DNA from: Clostridium_AW malenominatum | GTDB taxonomy: Bacteria > Bacillota > Clostridia > Clostridiales > Clostridiaceae | Direction of reading: 5' to 3' | DNA length: 64,000 nucleotides | Assembly (NCBI RefSeq): GCF_039521365.1 | Contig: NZ_BAAACF010000001.1 | Coordinates: forward strand, 124,001-188,000 | Shown: positions 18,297 through 26,701 of the stretch, one piece after another | How the letters are laid out: the number at the start of each line of letters is the position of its first letter | How positions within the stretch are numbered: position 1 is the first letter of the stretch | The notes under the pieces: generated by a model | Databases searched by the model: none | The model's input: the letters and a program-made list of their open reading frames with translations, nothing else | What the model was told of the DNA's origin: nothing | Translations under genes and position numbers: made by a program

Positions 18297-19054
18297 ATGC
18301 TCAAAGAAGTCATAGAATAATTAATATAGATAATTGTCACATTCAAGAGGAAGTTGGAGATAAAGTAATTTCTATTACAAAAGACTGGATTAAAAAATAT
18401 AATATAGAAACTTACCATGAAGAAACTCATAAGGGAATTATACGCATATTATGATAAGAAAAGCCTTTAAAACTGGGGGGAGTAATGGTGGTTATAGTTA
18501 CAAGGGGAGAAGAGCTTCCTTATAAAAATGAATTTATAGATATGATGATTAAAAATATATCTGGATTAGTGAGTGTAATTCAAAACGTAAACAAGGATAA
18601 GACTAATGTGGTGTTAGGGCTTAAGAATAAAACTCTATGGGAAAAGGCACAATTGTAGATTACATAGGAAAGTACAAATTTAATATATCGCCTCTTTCAT
18701 TTTTTCAAGTAAACCATGTGCAAACTGAAATATTATACGAAAAGGCTAAAAAGGTTTATGGAGTTCATTGTAGGAAAGTCAGAAGAAGTTATACCTATCC
18801 TTATAGATAAAGGCATAATAGCGGATGTGGTGGTAGTGGATCCCCCAAGAAAGGGCTGCGAAAAGTCTTTACTAGAGGCCATAGCTAAGAGCGAACCTAA
18901 GAGAATAGTTTACGTATCCTGCGATCCAGCTACTTTGGCTAGAGATTTAGGTATATTGGAAGAACTAGGATATAAGACCATGAAGGTACAGCCTGTGGAT
19001 ATGTTTCCTATGAGTAATCACATTGAGTGCGTAATACTACTACATCTGAAATGA
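18297..19054 (+). pseudogene. Decayed partial copy of rlmD
   Basis: This stretch matches rlmD positions 14882 to about 15768 at high nucleotide identity, but it starts inside the gene and is broken. One base is lost at the CGCCATATTATG site, and extra Gs occur near 18477. A 90-bp deletion removes the SAM motif DAYCGTGT, and a further 71-bp deletion shifts the frame. Both larger deletions are flanked by short repeats in the intact gene (GAAAGGGCT versus GAAAAAGCT, and GAGTT). The last 113 codons form an open frame from 18716 ending MSNHIECVILLHLK, which differs from the tail of the intact protein. It cannot encode an active methyltransferase. It may be a former paralogue or a partial duplication. 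Confidence 0.92.
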
Positions 19055-19058
19055 CTCT

Positions 19059-19106
19059 CACGTATTGCTCGCAACACATGAAATGCTCGCAATACGTGAA
19101 ATTTTT
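19059..19106 (+). terminator. Terminator after the rlmD remnant
   Basis: A 10-bp perfect stem (CACGTATTGC / GCAATACGTG) with a 20-nt loop is followed by AAATTTTTT. Confidence 0.8.
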
Positions 19107-19188
19107 TAATAACGATTAAATCGAGAATGGTTTTGCAAACTTCATATTTATCACAGTAAATATAGAAACTGGAAGGATATATTAAATT

Positions 19189-20634
19189 TCACTGTAATTG
19201 TTCTAGTACCAATTCGGAGAGGATTTTAATTCCTTGACTGATTTCCGCTAGTGTTGTATTCGAATAGGAGATACGTATATGCTGATTTGAGCGGAATTCG
19301 TACAAGTCTCCAGGATGGATGAGTACCTTACGATTTAATGCTTTCACAAAAAGCTGGTACATGGAGATTGGATAATTTAACTTTAGCCATATGAAATAAC
19401 CGCCTTTCGGGATATTCCATGTGGCTATTTCATTAAAATGCTCATTTAATGCAGTAAGTGCGGTATCTCTTCTTACTTTGACTTTTTTTCTTAGAATTTC
19501 ATTATGTTCTTTATATAAACCACTGGCAAATAATTCAGCAGCGACATTCTGGGAGAGGGAACTTGAGCCATAGTCAGACTGCATTTTAATATCGGATAGC
19601 CTTGCAATAACCTGTTCGGGTCCAACTATCCAGCCAATTCTAAGACCAGGACTTAAGTTTTTTGAAATGCCTCCAACATATAAAACAAGACCATTATTAT
19701 CAAGTGCTTTCAATGGAGGAGGTGGGGAATCTTCAAACCAGATTTCACGATACACGTCGTCTTCGATGATTGGCAGCCCTTCCTTCTCACAAAAATGAAT
19801 CAATTCTTTCCTCTTTTCCAGAGGCATAACTGTTCCTGTTGGATTATGGAACGTCGGAATAGTAAATAGAATAGAGCCCTGTTTACTTTTATGCCTTTCT
19901 GACAATTTCTTTATATTAATTCCTGTTTCTTCAAAAGGAATTCCTAATAACTGCATTCCAAAGGACTGAAATGTTCGTAGAGAATACAGATAGGACGGCT
20001 TTTCAAGATAAACAATAGAATTGGCATGCAAAAGACCAAGGGAAATTAGTTGTAAACCCTGCAAAGCACCGGAGGTAATTAAGATAGAAGACGGATTTGC
20101 TACAATTCCGATGGTTTTTAAGTAATTACAGATTTCTTTCCTTAAAAAGAGGGATCCTCTTGGTTCTTCATACCCTAATGGCTGTGATGAAACGGATAAT
20201 TTCTTTAATATTCCTTGTATCTTTTCTTGTGGAATCAGTTCCGAAGCAGGTTCACACGAGCCCATACGTATCATTTCAGGGTCACTCTCTGCCTCGTTAA
20301 TTTGCTGAATAATCATATGGTTTGGTTGATGGTTTCCGGATGAGATATAACCGTTCCAATTGTAGTTTTTATTCATTAGATTCCAGGTATTGTTAATAAT
20401 TTTTGTTCCGCCACCGGTGTTGCCTTGAATAATTCCTTCAGCAGCTAATTCATCCATTGCTGCAATAATCGTACTCCGATTTACTGCGAACAATTTTGCA
20501 AGAGTTCTTTGACTAGGTAATTTTGTGCCAATCGACCATTCGTTTAATGTTATTTTTTCTTTGATATATCCAACAATTTGTAGATGCAACGGCATTGGAT
20601 AGGTTTTATCTGGTCTCCAATTGATTTCGAACAT
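19189..20634 (-). CDS. MocR-type regulator (GntR HTH fused to aminotransferase fold)
   Basis: A 481-residue regulator with an N-terminal GntR winged helix (LPSQRTLAKLFAVNRSTIIAA near residue 40). It is fused to a fold-type I aminotransferase-like domain that normally binds PLP as effector. The PLP-lysine region is visible as YVGGISKNLSPGLRIGWI near residue 317. It is divergent from the ornithine cyclodeaminase/PhzF pair, with 146 bp between. TGGCTGG occurs twice in that gap, at 20673 and 20698, around GGTTAAAAATCAACC. MocR proteins commonly bind direct repeats, so these are likely sites. It probably controls the neighbouring amino-acid genes; the true effector is unknown. Confidence 0.92.
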   Translation of the reverse strand: MFEINWRPDKTYPMPLHLQIVGYIKEKITLNEWSIGTKLPSQRTLAKLFAVNRSTIIAAMDELAAEGIIQGNTGGGTKIINNTWNLMNKNYNWNGYISSGNHQPNHMIIQQINEAESDPEMIRMGSCEPASELIPQEKIQGILKKLSVSSQPLGYEEPRGSLFLRKEICNYLKTIGIVANPSSILITSGALQGLQLISLGLLHANSIVYLEKPSYLYSLRTFQSFGMQLLGIPFEETGINIKKLSERHKSKQGSILFTIPTFHNPTGTVMPLEKRKELIHFCEKEGLPIIEDDVYREIWFEDSPPPPLKALDNNGLVLYVGGISKNLSPGLRIGWIVGPEQVIARLSDIKMQSDYGSSSLSQNVAAELFASGLYKEHNEILRKKVKVRRDTALTALNEHFNEIATWNIPKGGYFIWLKLNYPISMYQLFVKALNRKVLIHPGDLYEFRSNQHIRISYSNTTLAEISQGIKILSELVLEQLQ

Positions 20635-20672
20635 TTAATACTCCTCCTGTCAATTAAATCTAATATAACATT

Positions 20673-20740
20673 TGGCTGGTTAAAAATCAACCATTGATGG
20701 CTGGAGACATAAGTGTTTTTTTTCAGTATAATGACGTCAT
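20673..20740 (+). promoter_or_regulatory. Divergent control region of the MocR / ornithine cyclodeaminase pair
   Basis: Two TGGCTGG direct repeats (20673-20679 and 20698-20704) surround the inverted GGTT-N7-AACC. TATAAT at 20727-20732 can be the -10 box for the plus-strand genes, and the perfect palindrome ATGACGTCAT overlaps its end (20731-20740). Confidence 0.5.
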
Positions 20741-20780
20741 ACATGGCACCGTAGTTTAATTTAAAAGGAGGGTATGAATC

Positions 20781-21827
20781 ATGAATTCAATAAGAATCAT
20801 AAGTGACGATGATGTAGAACACATATTAGATCTTAAAAATACAATTTTGTGTGTGGAAAATGCGTATCAACAGAAAGCAAATAATAAGGCAACTATATTG
20901 CCGCTTGTTTCTGCTGATTTAGTTGAGGGAAAGGCGGATATGGATATAAAATCTGGAATTTATCAGGCTGAGAATTTATTTGGATTAAAACTTGTTGCCT
21001 GGTTTGGTGAAAATGAAATGCAGGGACTTCCTGCTTTAACAGGAATGACAATGGTGTTTGATTTGAAGAATGGCTTTCCGAGAGCACTGATTAATGCAAG
21101 ACATTTAACAGCTATGCGTACTGGAGCAGCGGGTGCAGTTGGAATAAAATATCTTGCGAAAAAAAATGCGGAGGTTCTCGTAGTAGTAGGAACTGGTCAT
21201 CAGGCAGTCTTTCAAATCGCAGCAACATTAACCGCTGTACCAACAATACGAAAAGTTTATCTTTACAATCCAAGAAATGAGGAAAAGGCGAAATTACTTC
21301 AAGAATCTATACGTACTAAATTAAGCAGAATAAGAAATGATATTTACGATTTGAAAAACGAGAAATGGATTCAAAGAATCGAAACGGTAGAATTTTCTGC
21401 AGTAAATAATATTGAATCAGCACTGAGTGAAACGGATGCAGTTATCACCATCACTCCTTCAAGTCAGGCATTGATTAGAAAGGAATGGGTAAAACCAGGA
21501 ACACATATTAGCTGTATTGGGGCAGACCTACCAGGCAAACAGGAGTTAGATGAAACATTATTTAAAACTGTAAGAGTTTTTGTAGATGATGTAGGTCAGG
21601 CATCGAAGGTTGGTGAAATACAAACAGCAATTAGGTTAGGAATGGTACAGAAAGAATTGATAACAGAAATAGGAAATGTAATAAACGGAAATGAAAAGGG
21701 TCGCTTATCTAATAAAGATATCACGGTATTTGACAGCACAGGGATTGCGTTGCAGGATTTAGCTGTTGCGGATTATATATTAAAAATAGCAGAAGAAAAG
21801 AATATCGGAACGATTGTAAATTTATAA
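20781..21827 (+). CDS. Ornithine cyclodeaminase / mu-crystallin family protein
   Basis: A 348-residue NAD(P)-binding protein. The family segment LINARHLTAMRTGAAGAVGIKYLA near residue 97 holds the substrate-binding Arg and Thr. The Rossmann motif VVGTGHQA lies near 137, and CIGADLPGKQELDE near 254 provides the usual Asp. Members include ornithine cyclodeaminases, ketimine reductases and pyrroline-2-carboxylate reductases, and sequence alone does not separate them. It is followed after 12 bp by a PhzF-like gene and controlled by a divergent MocR regulator, which suggests amino-acid conversion. AAAGGAGGG precedes the ATG. Confidence 0.88.
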   Translation: MNSIRIISDDDVEHILDLKNTILCVENAYQQKANNKATILPLVSADLVEGKADMDIKSGIYQAENLFGLKLVAWFGENEMQGLPALTGMTMVFDLKNGFPRALINARHLTAMRTGAAGAVGIKYLAKKNAEVLVVVGTGHQAVFQIAATLTAVPTIRKVYLYNPRNEEKAKLLQESIRTKLSRIRNDIYDLKNEKWIQRIETVEFSAVNNIESALSETDAVITITPSSQALIRKEWVKPGTHISCIGADLPGKQELDETLFKTVRVFVDDVGQASKVGEIQTAIRLGMVQKELITEIGNVINGNEKGRLSNKDITVFDSTGIALQDLAVADYILKIAEEKNIGTIVNL

Positions 21828-21839
21828 GGAGAATTGATT

Positions 21840-22709
21840 ATGAAAGTAAACATATATAAATTAAATTCATTTGCTAAAACGAAAGAGGGTGGAAATGCAG
21901 CAGGTGTTGTGACTAATGCAGATTCATTATCGGAAAAGGAAATGAGAAAAATTGCTGCGATTCTAGGCTTTAGCGAAACCGCTTTTGTATTGCCATCAAA
22001 CGTAGCAGACTTTAAAGTAAGATTCTTTACGCCAAAGGAAGAGGTTGATTTATGCGGTCATGCAACGATTGCAACCTTCTATACAATGGCAAGTCTGGGA
22101 TTGTTAAAACCAGGTACGTATAAACAGGAGACCAAAGCCGGAATCTTGGGAATTGAAATTAAAGAAGATAACTCCATTATTATGAATCAACCGGTTCCTG
22201 TGTTTTCGGAAATCATAGATAAAGATGAAATTGCGGATTCATTGAATATCAAAGCTTCGCAAATGCCGGAAGATTTGTCGGTCCAAGTCGTATCAACAGG
22301 ACTTCGGGATATTATGGTTCCCGTAAAAAGTATTAAGATTTTAAATGAAATTAAACCGGATATGGACAAAATTAAAAAAATTAGCCGAAAATACAATGCA
22401 GTTGGTTATCATGTTTTTGCCTTAGAATCCTTACATGGTTCGCACGCTAATTGCAGAAATTTTGCTCCATTATATGATATCCCAGAAGAATCGGCAACAG
22501 GAACCTCAAATGGTGCACTTGGATGCTATCTTTATCACTATGGAAAAATCAACAACCAGCAGACATCGAACATTGTATTTGAACAAGGTTATTACATGAA
22601 AAAGCCATCTGAAATTCTAGTATCGTTAACAGTAAAGGAAAACGAGATTCTCGAAGTCAAGGTTGGGGGGAAGGCAATGAATCTAGCTTTATCAGAAGTT
22701 GAAATATAG
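21840..22709 (+). CDS. PhzF family isomerase/epimerase
   Basis: A 289-residue protein of the diaminopimelate-epimerase-like PhzF fold. Family signatures are FAKTKEGGNAAGVV at the N-terminus, GFSETAFVLPS near residue 40, DLCGHATIATFY near 72 and ESATGTSNGALGCYL near 219. In PhzF the catalytic Glu lies in the GFSETAF-type motif. I chose ATG 21840 (AAGGAG eight bases upstream) over the near in-frame TTG at 21834. It forms an operon with the ornithine cyclodeaminase family gene. Most PhzF homologues have no known substrate, and none can be assigned here. Confidence 0.9.
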   Translation: MKVNIYKLNSFAKTKEGGNAAGVVTNADSLSEKEMRKIAAILGFSETAFVLPSNVADFKVRFFTPKEEVDLCGHATIATFYTMASLGLLKPGTYKQETKAGILGIEIKEDNSIIMNQPVPVFSEIIDKDEIADSLNIKASQMPEDLSVQVVSTGLRDIMVPVKSIKILNEIKPDMDKIKKISRKYNAVGYHVFALESLHGSHANCRNFAPLYDIPEESATGTSNGALGCYLYHYGKINNQQTSNIVFEQGYYMKKPSEILVSLTVKENEILEVKVGGKAMNLALSEVEI

Positions 22710-22901
22710 AAACGAAGCAAATGGGATATAATTACATTCAATTTTATAATGTTATAAGTTAAAAAAGATCCTACCATAAAGACTCCGCCATGATCTACGG
22801 GCATCTTTTTTGACCGCTCAAGGAATTGTGAAACTATTCGCTTGCTACATAAGAAATGGGGTGGAATCTTGAACTTTAGCAGAATATTAGAAAAACAAAA
22901 A
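22710..22901. other. Intergenic stretch with a weak hairpin
   Basis: AAAAAAGATCC near 22760 can pair imperfectly with GGGCATCTTTTTT near 22800, a likely weak terminator for the phzF-like gene. Nothing else is recognisable up to the response-regulator remnant. Confidence 0.4.
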
Positions 22902-23078
22902 CTATATAAGGATTCTAGTGATAGAGGATGTTAGTTCAACAACATTAATAGGTTTTTTAATATAAAATTCTATTCCCTTTGCATATGCTTGGAACACAAT
23001 TTCATTACAATACACTCCTGAAATCATAATAAAGGTAGCATTAGCTTTAGTTTTTTTTACTGTTTCCACAATGGATAT
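22902..23078 (-). pseudogene. Response-regulator receiver-domain remnant (GlnL/YcbB-like)
   Basis: Read on the minus strand, an open frame without a start encodes about 58 residues containing ATFIMISGVYCNEIVFQAYA followed by KGIEFYIKKPINVVEL, then a stop. The KGIEFYIKKPIN motif is the end of a receiver domain as in the GlnL/YcbB group of response regulators. The phosphoacceptor half and the output domain are missing. Its upstream end overlaps the 3' end of the nhaC-like gene in another frame, so the last residues of that antiporter probably come from this junction. Confidence 0.6.
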
Positions 23079-24369
23079 TCAAAACTATCTTTTTTGATTT
23101 TAGTAAATTCACAATTGGAAGTAAGTACAAATAACAGGCAGCAAGTATGCAGCTTACAGGTGCAGATATAGTAGCAATTGGTACTGCAACGGCAATTGAC
23201 CAAGGTATAAGTGGCGACACTACTACCGCTGTATCCTCTAAAGTGATAGCAAGTTCATTTTGATCCTTAATTATTTCTTTGCATAGTTGATGGGTAAGCA
23301 TAATAGTCAAGGTCTGATTACAAGCAATCATACCTGCAAGTATAGAAGTCATAAGTGCACTGCTAAATGGTGTAAATCTATACGCCAACAAAGCAATATA
23401 TTTTTTAGGTTTCTCTAGTAATCCAGTTCCGTCAAATATTCCAGAGTAGGTTGAAGAAATACAGACGATAGCAGAAACTTTTAACATAGAGATAATTCCA
23501 CCCCCATCTATCATCGAAGCCAATTGCGGGTCTTTAGCCTGGTATCCTGTAATCATAATTCGTAGAAGTTCTAAAACATCCATCTGCTGGACAATAATAC
23601 AAATAATACTTGCTGCCAAAATACTGATAATCATGATATATTTTACGTTTATAGTAAAGAGAGATAAAATAATCACTAGCACAGCAGGTAAAACAGTAAC
23701 CCAATTCAGTATGAAATTCTCAGTAAACAAGTGTAGTATATCTAATGATGAAAAATCACCTTGCCCAACTATCCCAATTAATAGATAGAATATGCAAGTC
23801 ACAATAAAGGGAATAATGGAGGTGTATATCATTTGCTTAATGTTTTGGAAAATATCGGTTTTTGTTAGTACACTAACTAGAAGCGCACTAGTAGACATAG
23901 GTGAGCACCTATCGCCAAAATAAATTCCAGATAGGATAGCTCCTCCAACAAAAATGGGATTTTCACCCATAATATTTCCTATCATCATGCAAATCACACC
24001 AATCGTTGCAGCTGTTCCAAATGCTGTACCTATCAGTACAGATACTAAACAATTAAGCAAGAAGGTTATCAAAATAAAGGCTGACGGTATAATCAATTTT
24101 GAGGAGCTATGGATAATCATTGGGATAGTCCCAGCACCACGCCATACAGCAGTAATTATTCCAATTAGTAAAAATACCAATAAAATATCCTTTACCTTCT
24201 GCACTCCCTCTAGAGACATCTGGATCATTTGAGAAATGCTATATTTTTTTATTAATCCGTAAATAAAAAAGAGAATATATCCTAAAAGTAAAGCATACAG
24301 GATTGAGCCACCAAGTAAAATTGACAAAAGCAGTCCCGTTATAAAAATTCCAAATATTATTATTTCCAT
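23047..24369 (-). CDS. NhaC-type Na+/H+ antiporter family protein
   Basis: A 440-residue membrane protein with about eleven hydrophobic segments. Motifs typical of the NhaC/ion-transporter superfamily include GTAFGTAATIGVICMMIG near residue 117, GIYFGDRCSPMSTSALL near 148 and, near the C-terminus, TAVVVSPLIPWSIAV. NhaC proteins exchange Na+ for H+; relatives swap organic substrates such as malate and lactate. The start at 24369 has AAAGGGGG upstream. The C-terminal residues NIHCGNSKKN overlap a receiver-domain remnant, so the natural end may have been replaced. It is divergent from a LysR regulator, with a 32-bp palindrome between. Confidence 0.88.
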   Translation of the reverse strand: MEIIIFGIFITGLLLSILLGGSILYALLLGYILFFIYGLIKKYSISQMIQMSLEGVQKVKDILLVFLLIGIITAVWRGAGTIPMIIHSSSKLIIPSAFILITFLLNCLVSVLIGTAFGTAATIGVICMMIGNIMGENPIFVGGAILSGIYFGDRCSPMSTSALLVSVLTKTDIFQNIKQMIYTSIIPFIVTCIFYLLIGIVGQGDFSSLDILHLFTENFILNWVTVLPAVLVIILSLFTINVKYIMIISILAASIICIIVQQMDVLELLRIMITGYQAKDPQLASMIDGGGIISMLKVSAIVCISSTYSGIFDGTGLLEKPKKYIALLAYRFTPFSSALMTSILAGMIACNQTLTIMLTHQLCKEIIKDQNELAITLEDTAVVVSPLIPWSIAVAVPIATISAPVSCILAACYLYLLPIVNLLKSKKIVLNIHCGNSKKN

Positions 24370-24435
24370 CTTGTCATTCCCCCTTTCTTTATATTCTATA
24401 CAAGGGAATAACAGTTGTCTAACTGATAATTTCAG

Positions 24436-24467
24436 TATATAATACAGTATTAATACTGTATTATATA
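24436..24467. promoter_or_regulatory. 32-bp perfect palindrome between nhaC-like and lysR-like genes
   Basis: Arms of 16 bp (TATAATACAGTATTAATACT centre region) meet without a spacer. It lies 38 bp before the LysR gene and 66 bp before the antiporter gene. It contains TATAAT-like sequence on both strands, so it may be both operator and divergent promoter. Confidence 0.7.
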
Positions 24468-24505
24468 TTTGTAAAACTTTACTTGATTGAGAAAAGGAGG
24501 GTAAT

Positions 24506-25441
24506 ATGAACTTTTTAAGTATGAAGTATTTTTCCTATGTTGCCAAGGAACGAAGTTTTACAAAGGCGGCATCAAAGCTACATATCACGCAGCAGACGCT
24601 TAGTACGCACATTGGAACAATTGAAAAAGAATTGGGATGTAGACTTTTTATTCGGACTTCACCATTAGAACTGACATATGCTGGCAGAGTATTTTACAAT
24701 TACGCAAAACAATATGAAAAGTTACGGATTTCAATGGAACATGAGTTTTTCGATATTAACTCTGAAAAGAAAGGTGTTCTACGTATCGGAATTGCCCATA
24801 CTAGAGGGCGTATCATCATGCCAGAGCTTATTGGAAGCTATAAAGAAAAATATTCAAAAATGGAGATTCAAATCATAGAAACTGCAAATGATAATTTATG
24901 TCGACAATTATTAGATAATGAACTTGATTTAATAATTGCTAGTTTTTCGGACGATATACCTGAAATTGAAGTACAGCCATTTTACAGTGAAAAGATTGTT
25001 CTTCTTGTTCCAATTATTCTTTTACAAAACATTTATAGTGATAAGGCAGAAGAAATTATTCAAATTATACAGGAAACACAGAATATTTCCGCTCTTTCAC
25101 AGTGTCCCTTTTTACTTAGTAACCAGGAAGACATTGCTGGTAAAATCGGGGAACGCATAATTTCCGATGCAATCTTTACTCCAAATATAAGTGTTCAATC
25201 TGGGAACATTGAGACGCTTTTGGAACTTTGTGCTCAAGGAGCTGGTGCTTGCTTTTGCCCAGATATCTTTGTTCATAGAATTCTGAGTTATGATAAACTG
25301 TCTAAGGTTCAGATGTTTCACTTTGATAATATTGGTGGTTACCAGATAAAGTTTGGATGGCTGAAGAAGCCATATCTTTGGAATGCGATTGTAGACTTTA
25401 TTGAAATAGCATCCTTACAAAAACAAAAATTTTTGCGATAA
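24506..25441 (+). CDS. LysR-family transcriptional regulator
   Basis: A 311-residue regulator. The N-terminal helix-turn-helix reads ERSFTKAASKLHITQQTLST (residues 15-34). The effector-binding periplasmic-protein-like domain begins near residue 90 at GVLRIGIAHTRGRIIMPEL and contains QSGNIETLLELCAQGAGACF near 231. An AAAGGAGGG site precedes the ATG. Divergent orientation relative to the NhaC-type antiporter, with a large palindrome between them, suggests that it controls that transporter and itself. The effector is unknown. Confidence 0.93.
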   Translation: MNFLSMKYFSYVAKERSFTKAASKLHITQQTLSTHIGTIEKELGCRLFIRTSPLELTYAGRVFYNYAKQYEKLRISMEHEFFDINSEKKGVLRIGIAHTRGRIIMPELIGSYKEKYSKMEIQIIETANDNLCRQLLDNELDLIIASFSDDIPEIEVQPFYSEKIVLLVPIILLQNIYSDKAEEIIQIIQETQNISALSQCPFLLSNQEDIAGKIGERIISDAIFTPNISVQSGNIETLLELCAQGAGACFCPDIFVHRILSYDKLSKVQMFHFDNIGGYQIKFGWLKKPYLWNAIVDFIEIASLQKQKFLR

Positions 25442-25607
25442 CAGATTTTCCTAAACTTTGCCTACCTAATGTTATTAATCTTTAATAATAATCATAATCC
25501 CATGAATCAGCGCCATACATTTAAATGCTTGGTTCTAGATATTAGACAAATCATATATGGCTGATAGATAATGATCTGAAGACAAGTGAGATTTTTAGAT
25601 TAACTAA

Positions 25608-25904
25608 GGATACAGAAATTTAAGAGGTGAAATAATTCCTGTTAATATAGAAACAGTATTAGCTGAAAAAGTTGAAACGATTATCTCAAGGGACATTGCA
25701 AATACAAGAATAAGAGATTTCTATGATATTTTGTGGAAGGATATAGAAACTTTAGTAATGGAGTTGTGGGATATTAGGTCTAAGCAACAGTCATTTAAGG
25801 GGAAGGCTTACCAAAAAAATCATCATAGTCATGTGGAGACTTGTGTGTTGCTACAACGAAAAACGTTTCTGTGGTTATTGATATGGAGTGTGGAGATACA
25901 ATAG
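25608..25904 (+). pseudogene. AbiEii-type nucleotidyltransferase toxin remnant
   Basis: An open frame without a start or ribosome binding site contains VNIETVLAEKVETIISRD and NTRIRDFYDILW (about 25638-25736). This is the conserved LAEK...NTRxRDFYDI block of AbiEii/AbiGii-family nucleotidyltransferase toxins. The N-terminal nucleotidyltransferase core is absent. After 25736 the frame continues with sequence that I do not recognise, to a stop at 25904. No cognate antitoxin gene is present. I read it as the decayed end of an abortive-infection or toxin-antitoxin gene. Confidence 0.65.
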
Positions 25905-25922
25905 AATAAAATTAAAAGTTAT

Positions 25923-25951
25923 GAGATACTGTGGAAATGGTATCTCTTTTT
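25923..25951 (+). terminator. Terminator after the AbiEii remnant
   Basis: A 7-bp stem (GAGATAC / GTATCTC) with a 10-nt loop is followed by TTTTTA. Confidence 0.75.
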
Positions 25952-26019
25952 ATGCCTGGATGTTCACAAATCAGCGCCTATTTTGTGTGCAACAACTGGA
26001 AGATTGTCAAGAAATAGTA

Positions 26020-26080
26020 TTGACAAATTTACTATTGAGTCCTATGATAAAATAGACATTAATATCTATTTTATCATAGG
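26020..26080 (+). promoter_or_regulatory. Promoter and operator of the TetR-GNAT operon
   Basis: TTGACA (26020-26025), a 17-bp spacer and TATGAT (26043-26048) form a near-consensus promoter. A perfect inverted repeat with 16-bp arms (CCTATGATAAAATAGA) and an 8-bp centre spans 26041-26080. It covers the -10 box and runs into the ribosome binding site of the TetR gene. This is a textbook layout for autorepression. Confidence 0.85.
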
Positions 26081-26091
26081 AGGTGACTTTA

Positions 26092-26688
26092 ATGCCGCAG
26101 GTAAGTGAGAAATATCTGGAAGCACGAAAAAGTAAGATAGCAATAGCTTCCGTTAATGTTTTTGCTAAGAAAGGTTATTCTAATGCCACGATGAAAGACA
26201 TTATGGATGAAGCCGAAATATCGAGGGGCGGTTTATACGCACATTTTGAAAATATTGATTCTGTTTTTCTAGCTGCCTTAAAATATGATGATTTTTTAAA
26301 CATGAAATCAGTTTTAAGCCCTAATCCCAAAGAACCCTTATTACCGCAGTTAAAAGATTGGATTCAGAAAATAGTTTTGTCAGTACAAAATTCAGAAACG
26401 AATTTAGTACGTGCAAAATCAGAATTTTTCCTTTCACATGATGTTTCTGAAATTCCATATTTACGAGAAAGGCATGAAAAGCTTGCGAATGCTATTCAGT
26501 TATTCATTAATATGGGAATTGAGGCGGGAGAATTTAGAGATACAATTGATGTAAATTCTTTTTCTGAATTACTTATCGCAATGATTGATGGAATTATGTT
26601 ACAACAATATAATCAATTTTGTTCCAGTGTTAAACTTTCTAAAATATTTGATTTACTGAATAATATGATTGAGAGTATTTTATCTTAA
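26092..26688 (+). CDS. TetR-family transcriptional regulator
   Basis: A 198-residue repressor with an N-terminal TetR helix-turn-helix (ATMKDIMDEAEISRGGLYAHF near residue 34) and a helical ligand-binding C-terminal domain. ATG 26092 is preferred over GTG 26083 because AGGAGGTGA lies just upstream at correct spacing. The promoter overlaps a 40-bp inverted repeat, so the gene probably represses itself and the acetyltransferase 13 bp downstream. The ligand is unknown; the neighbours suggest a drug or other toxic compound. Confidence 0.93.
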   Translation: MPQVSEKYLEARKSKIAIASVNVFAKKGYSNATMKDIMDEAEISRGGLYAHFENIDSVFLAALKYDDFLNMKSVLSPNPKEPLLPQLKDWIQKIVLSVQNSETNLVRAKSEFFLSHDVSEIPYLRERHEKLANAIQLFINMGIEAGEFRDTIDVNSFSELLIAMIDGIMLQQYNQFCSSVKLSKIFDLLNNMIESILS

Positions 26689-26701
26689 GGAGGATCATTC
26701 A

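Larger units (their letters stand above)
25505..25978. repeat. 10-bp direct repeat around the AbiEii remnant
   Basis: AATCAGCGCC occurs at 25505-25514 and again at 25969-25978, enclosing the AbiEii-like fragment. The repeat could be an old target duplication. With only 10 bp, chance cannot be excluded. Confidence 0.35.
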
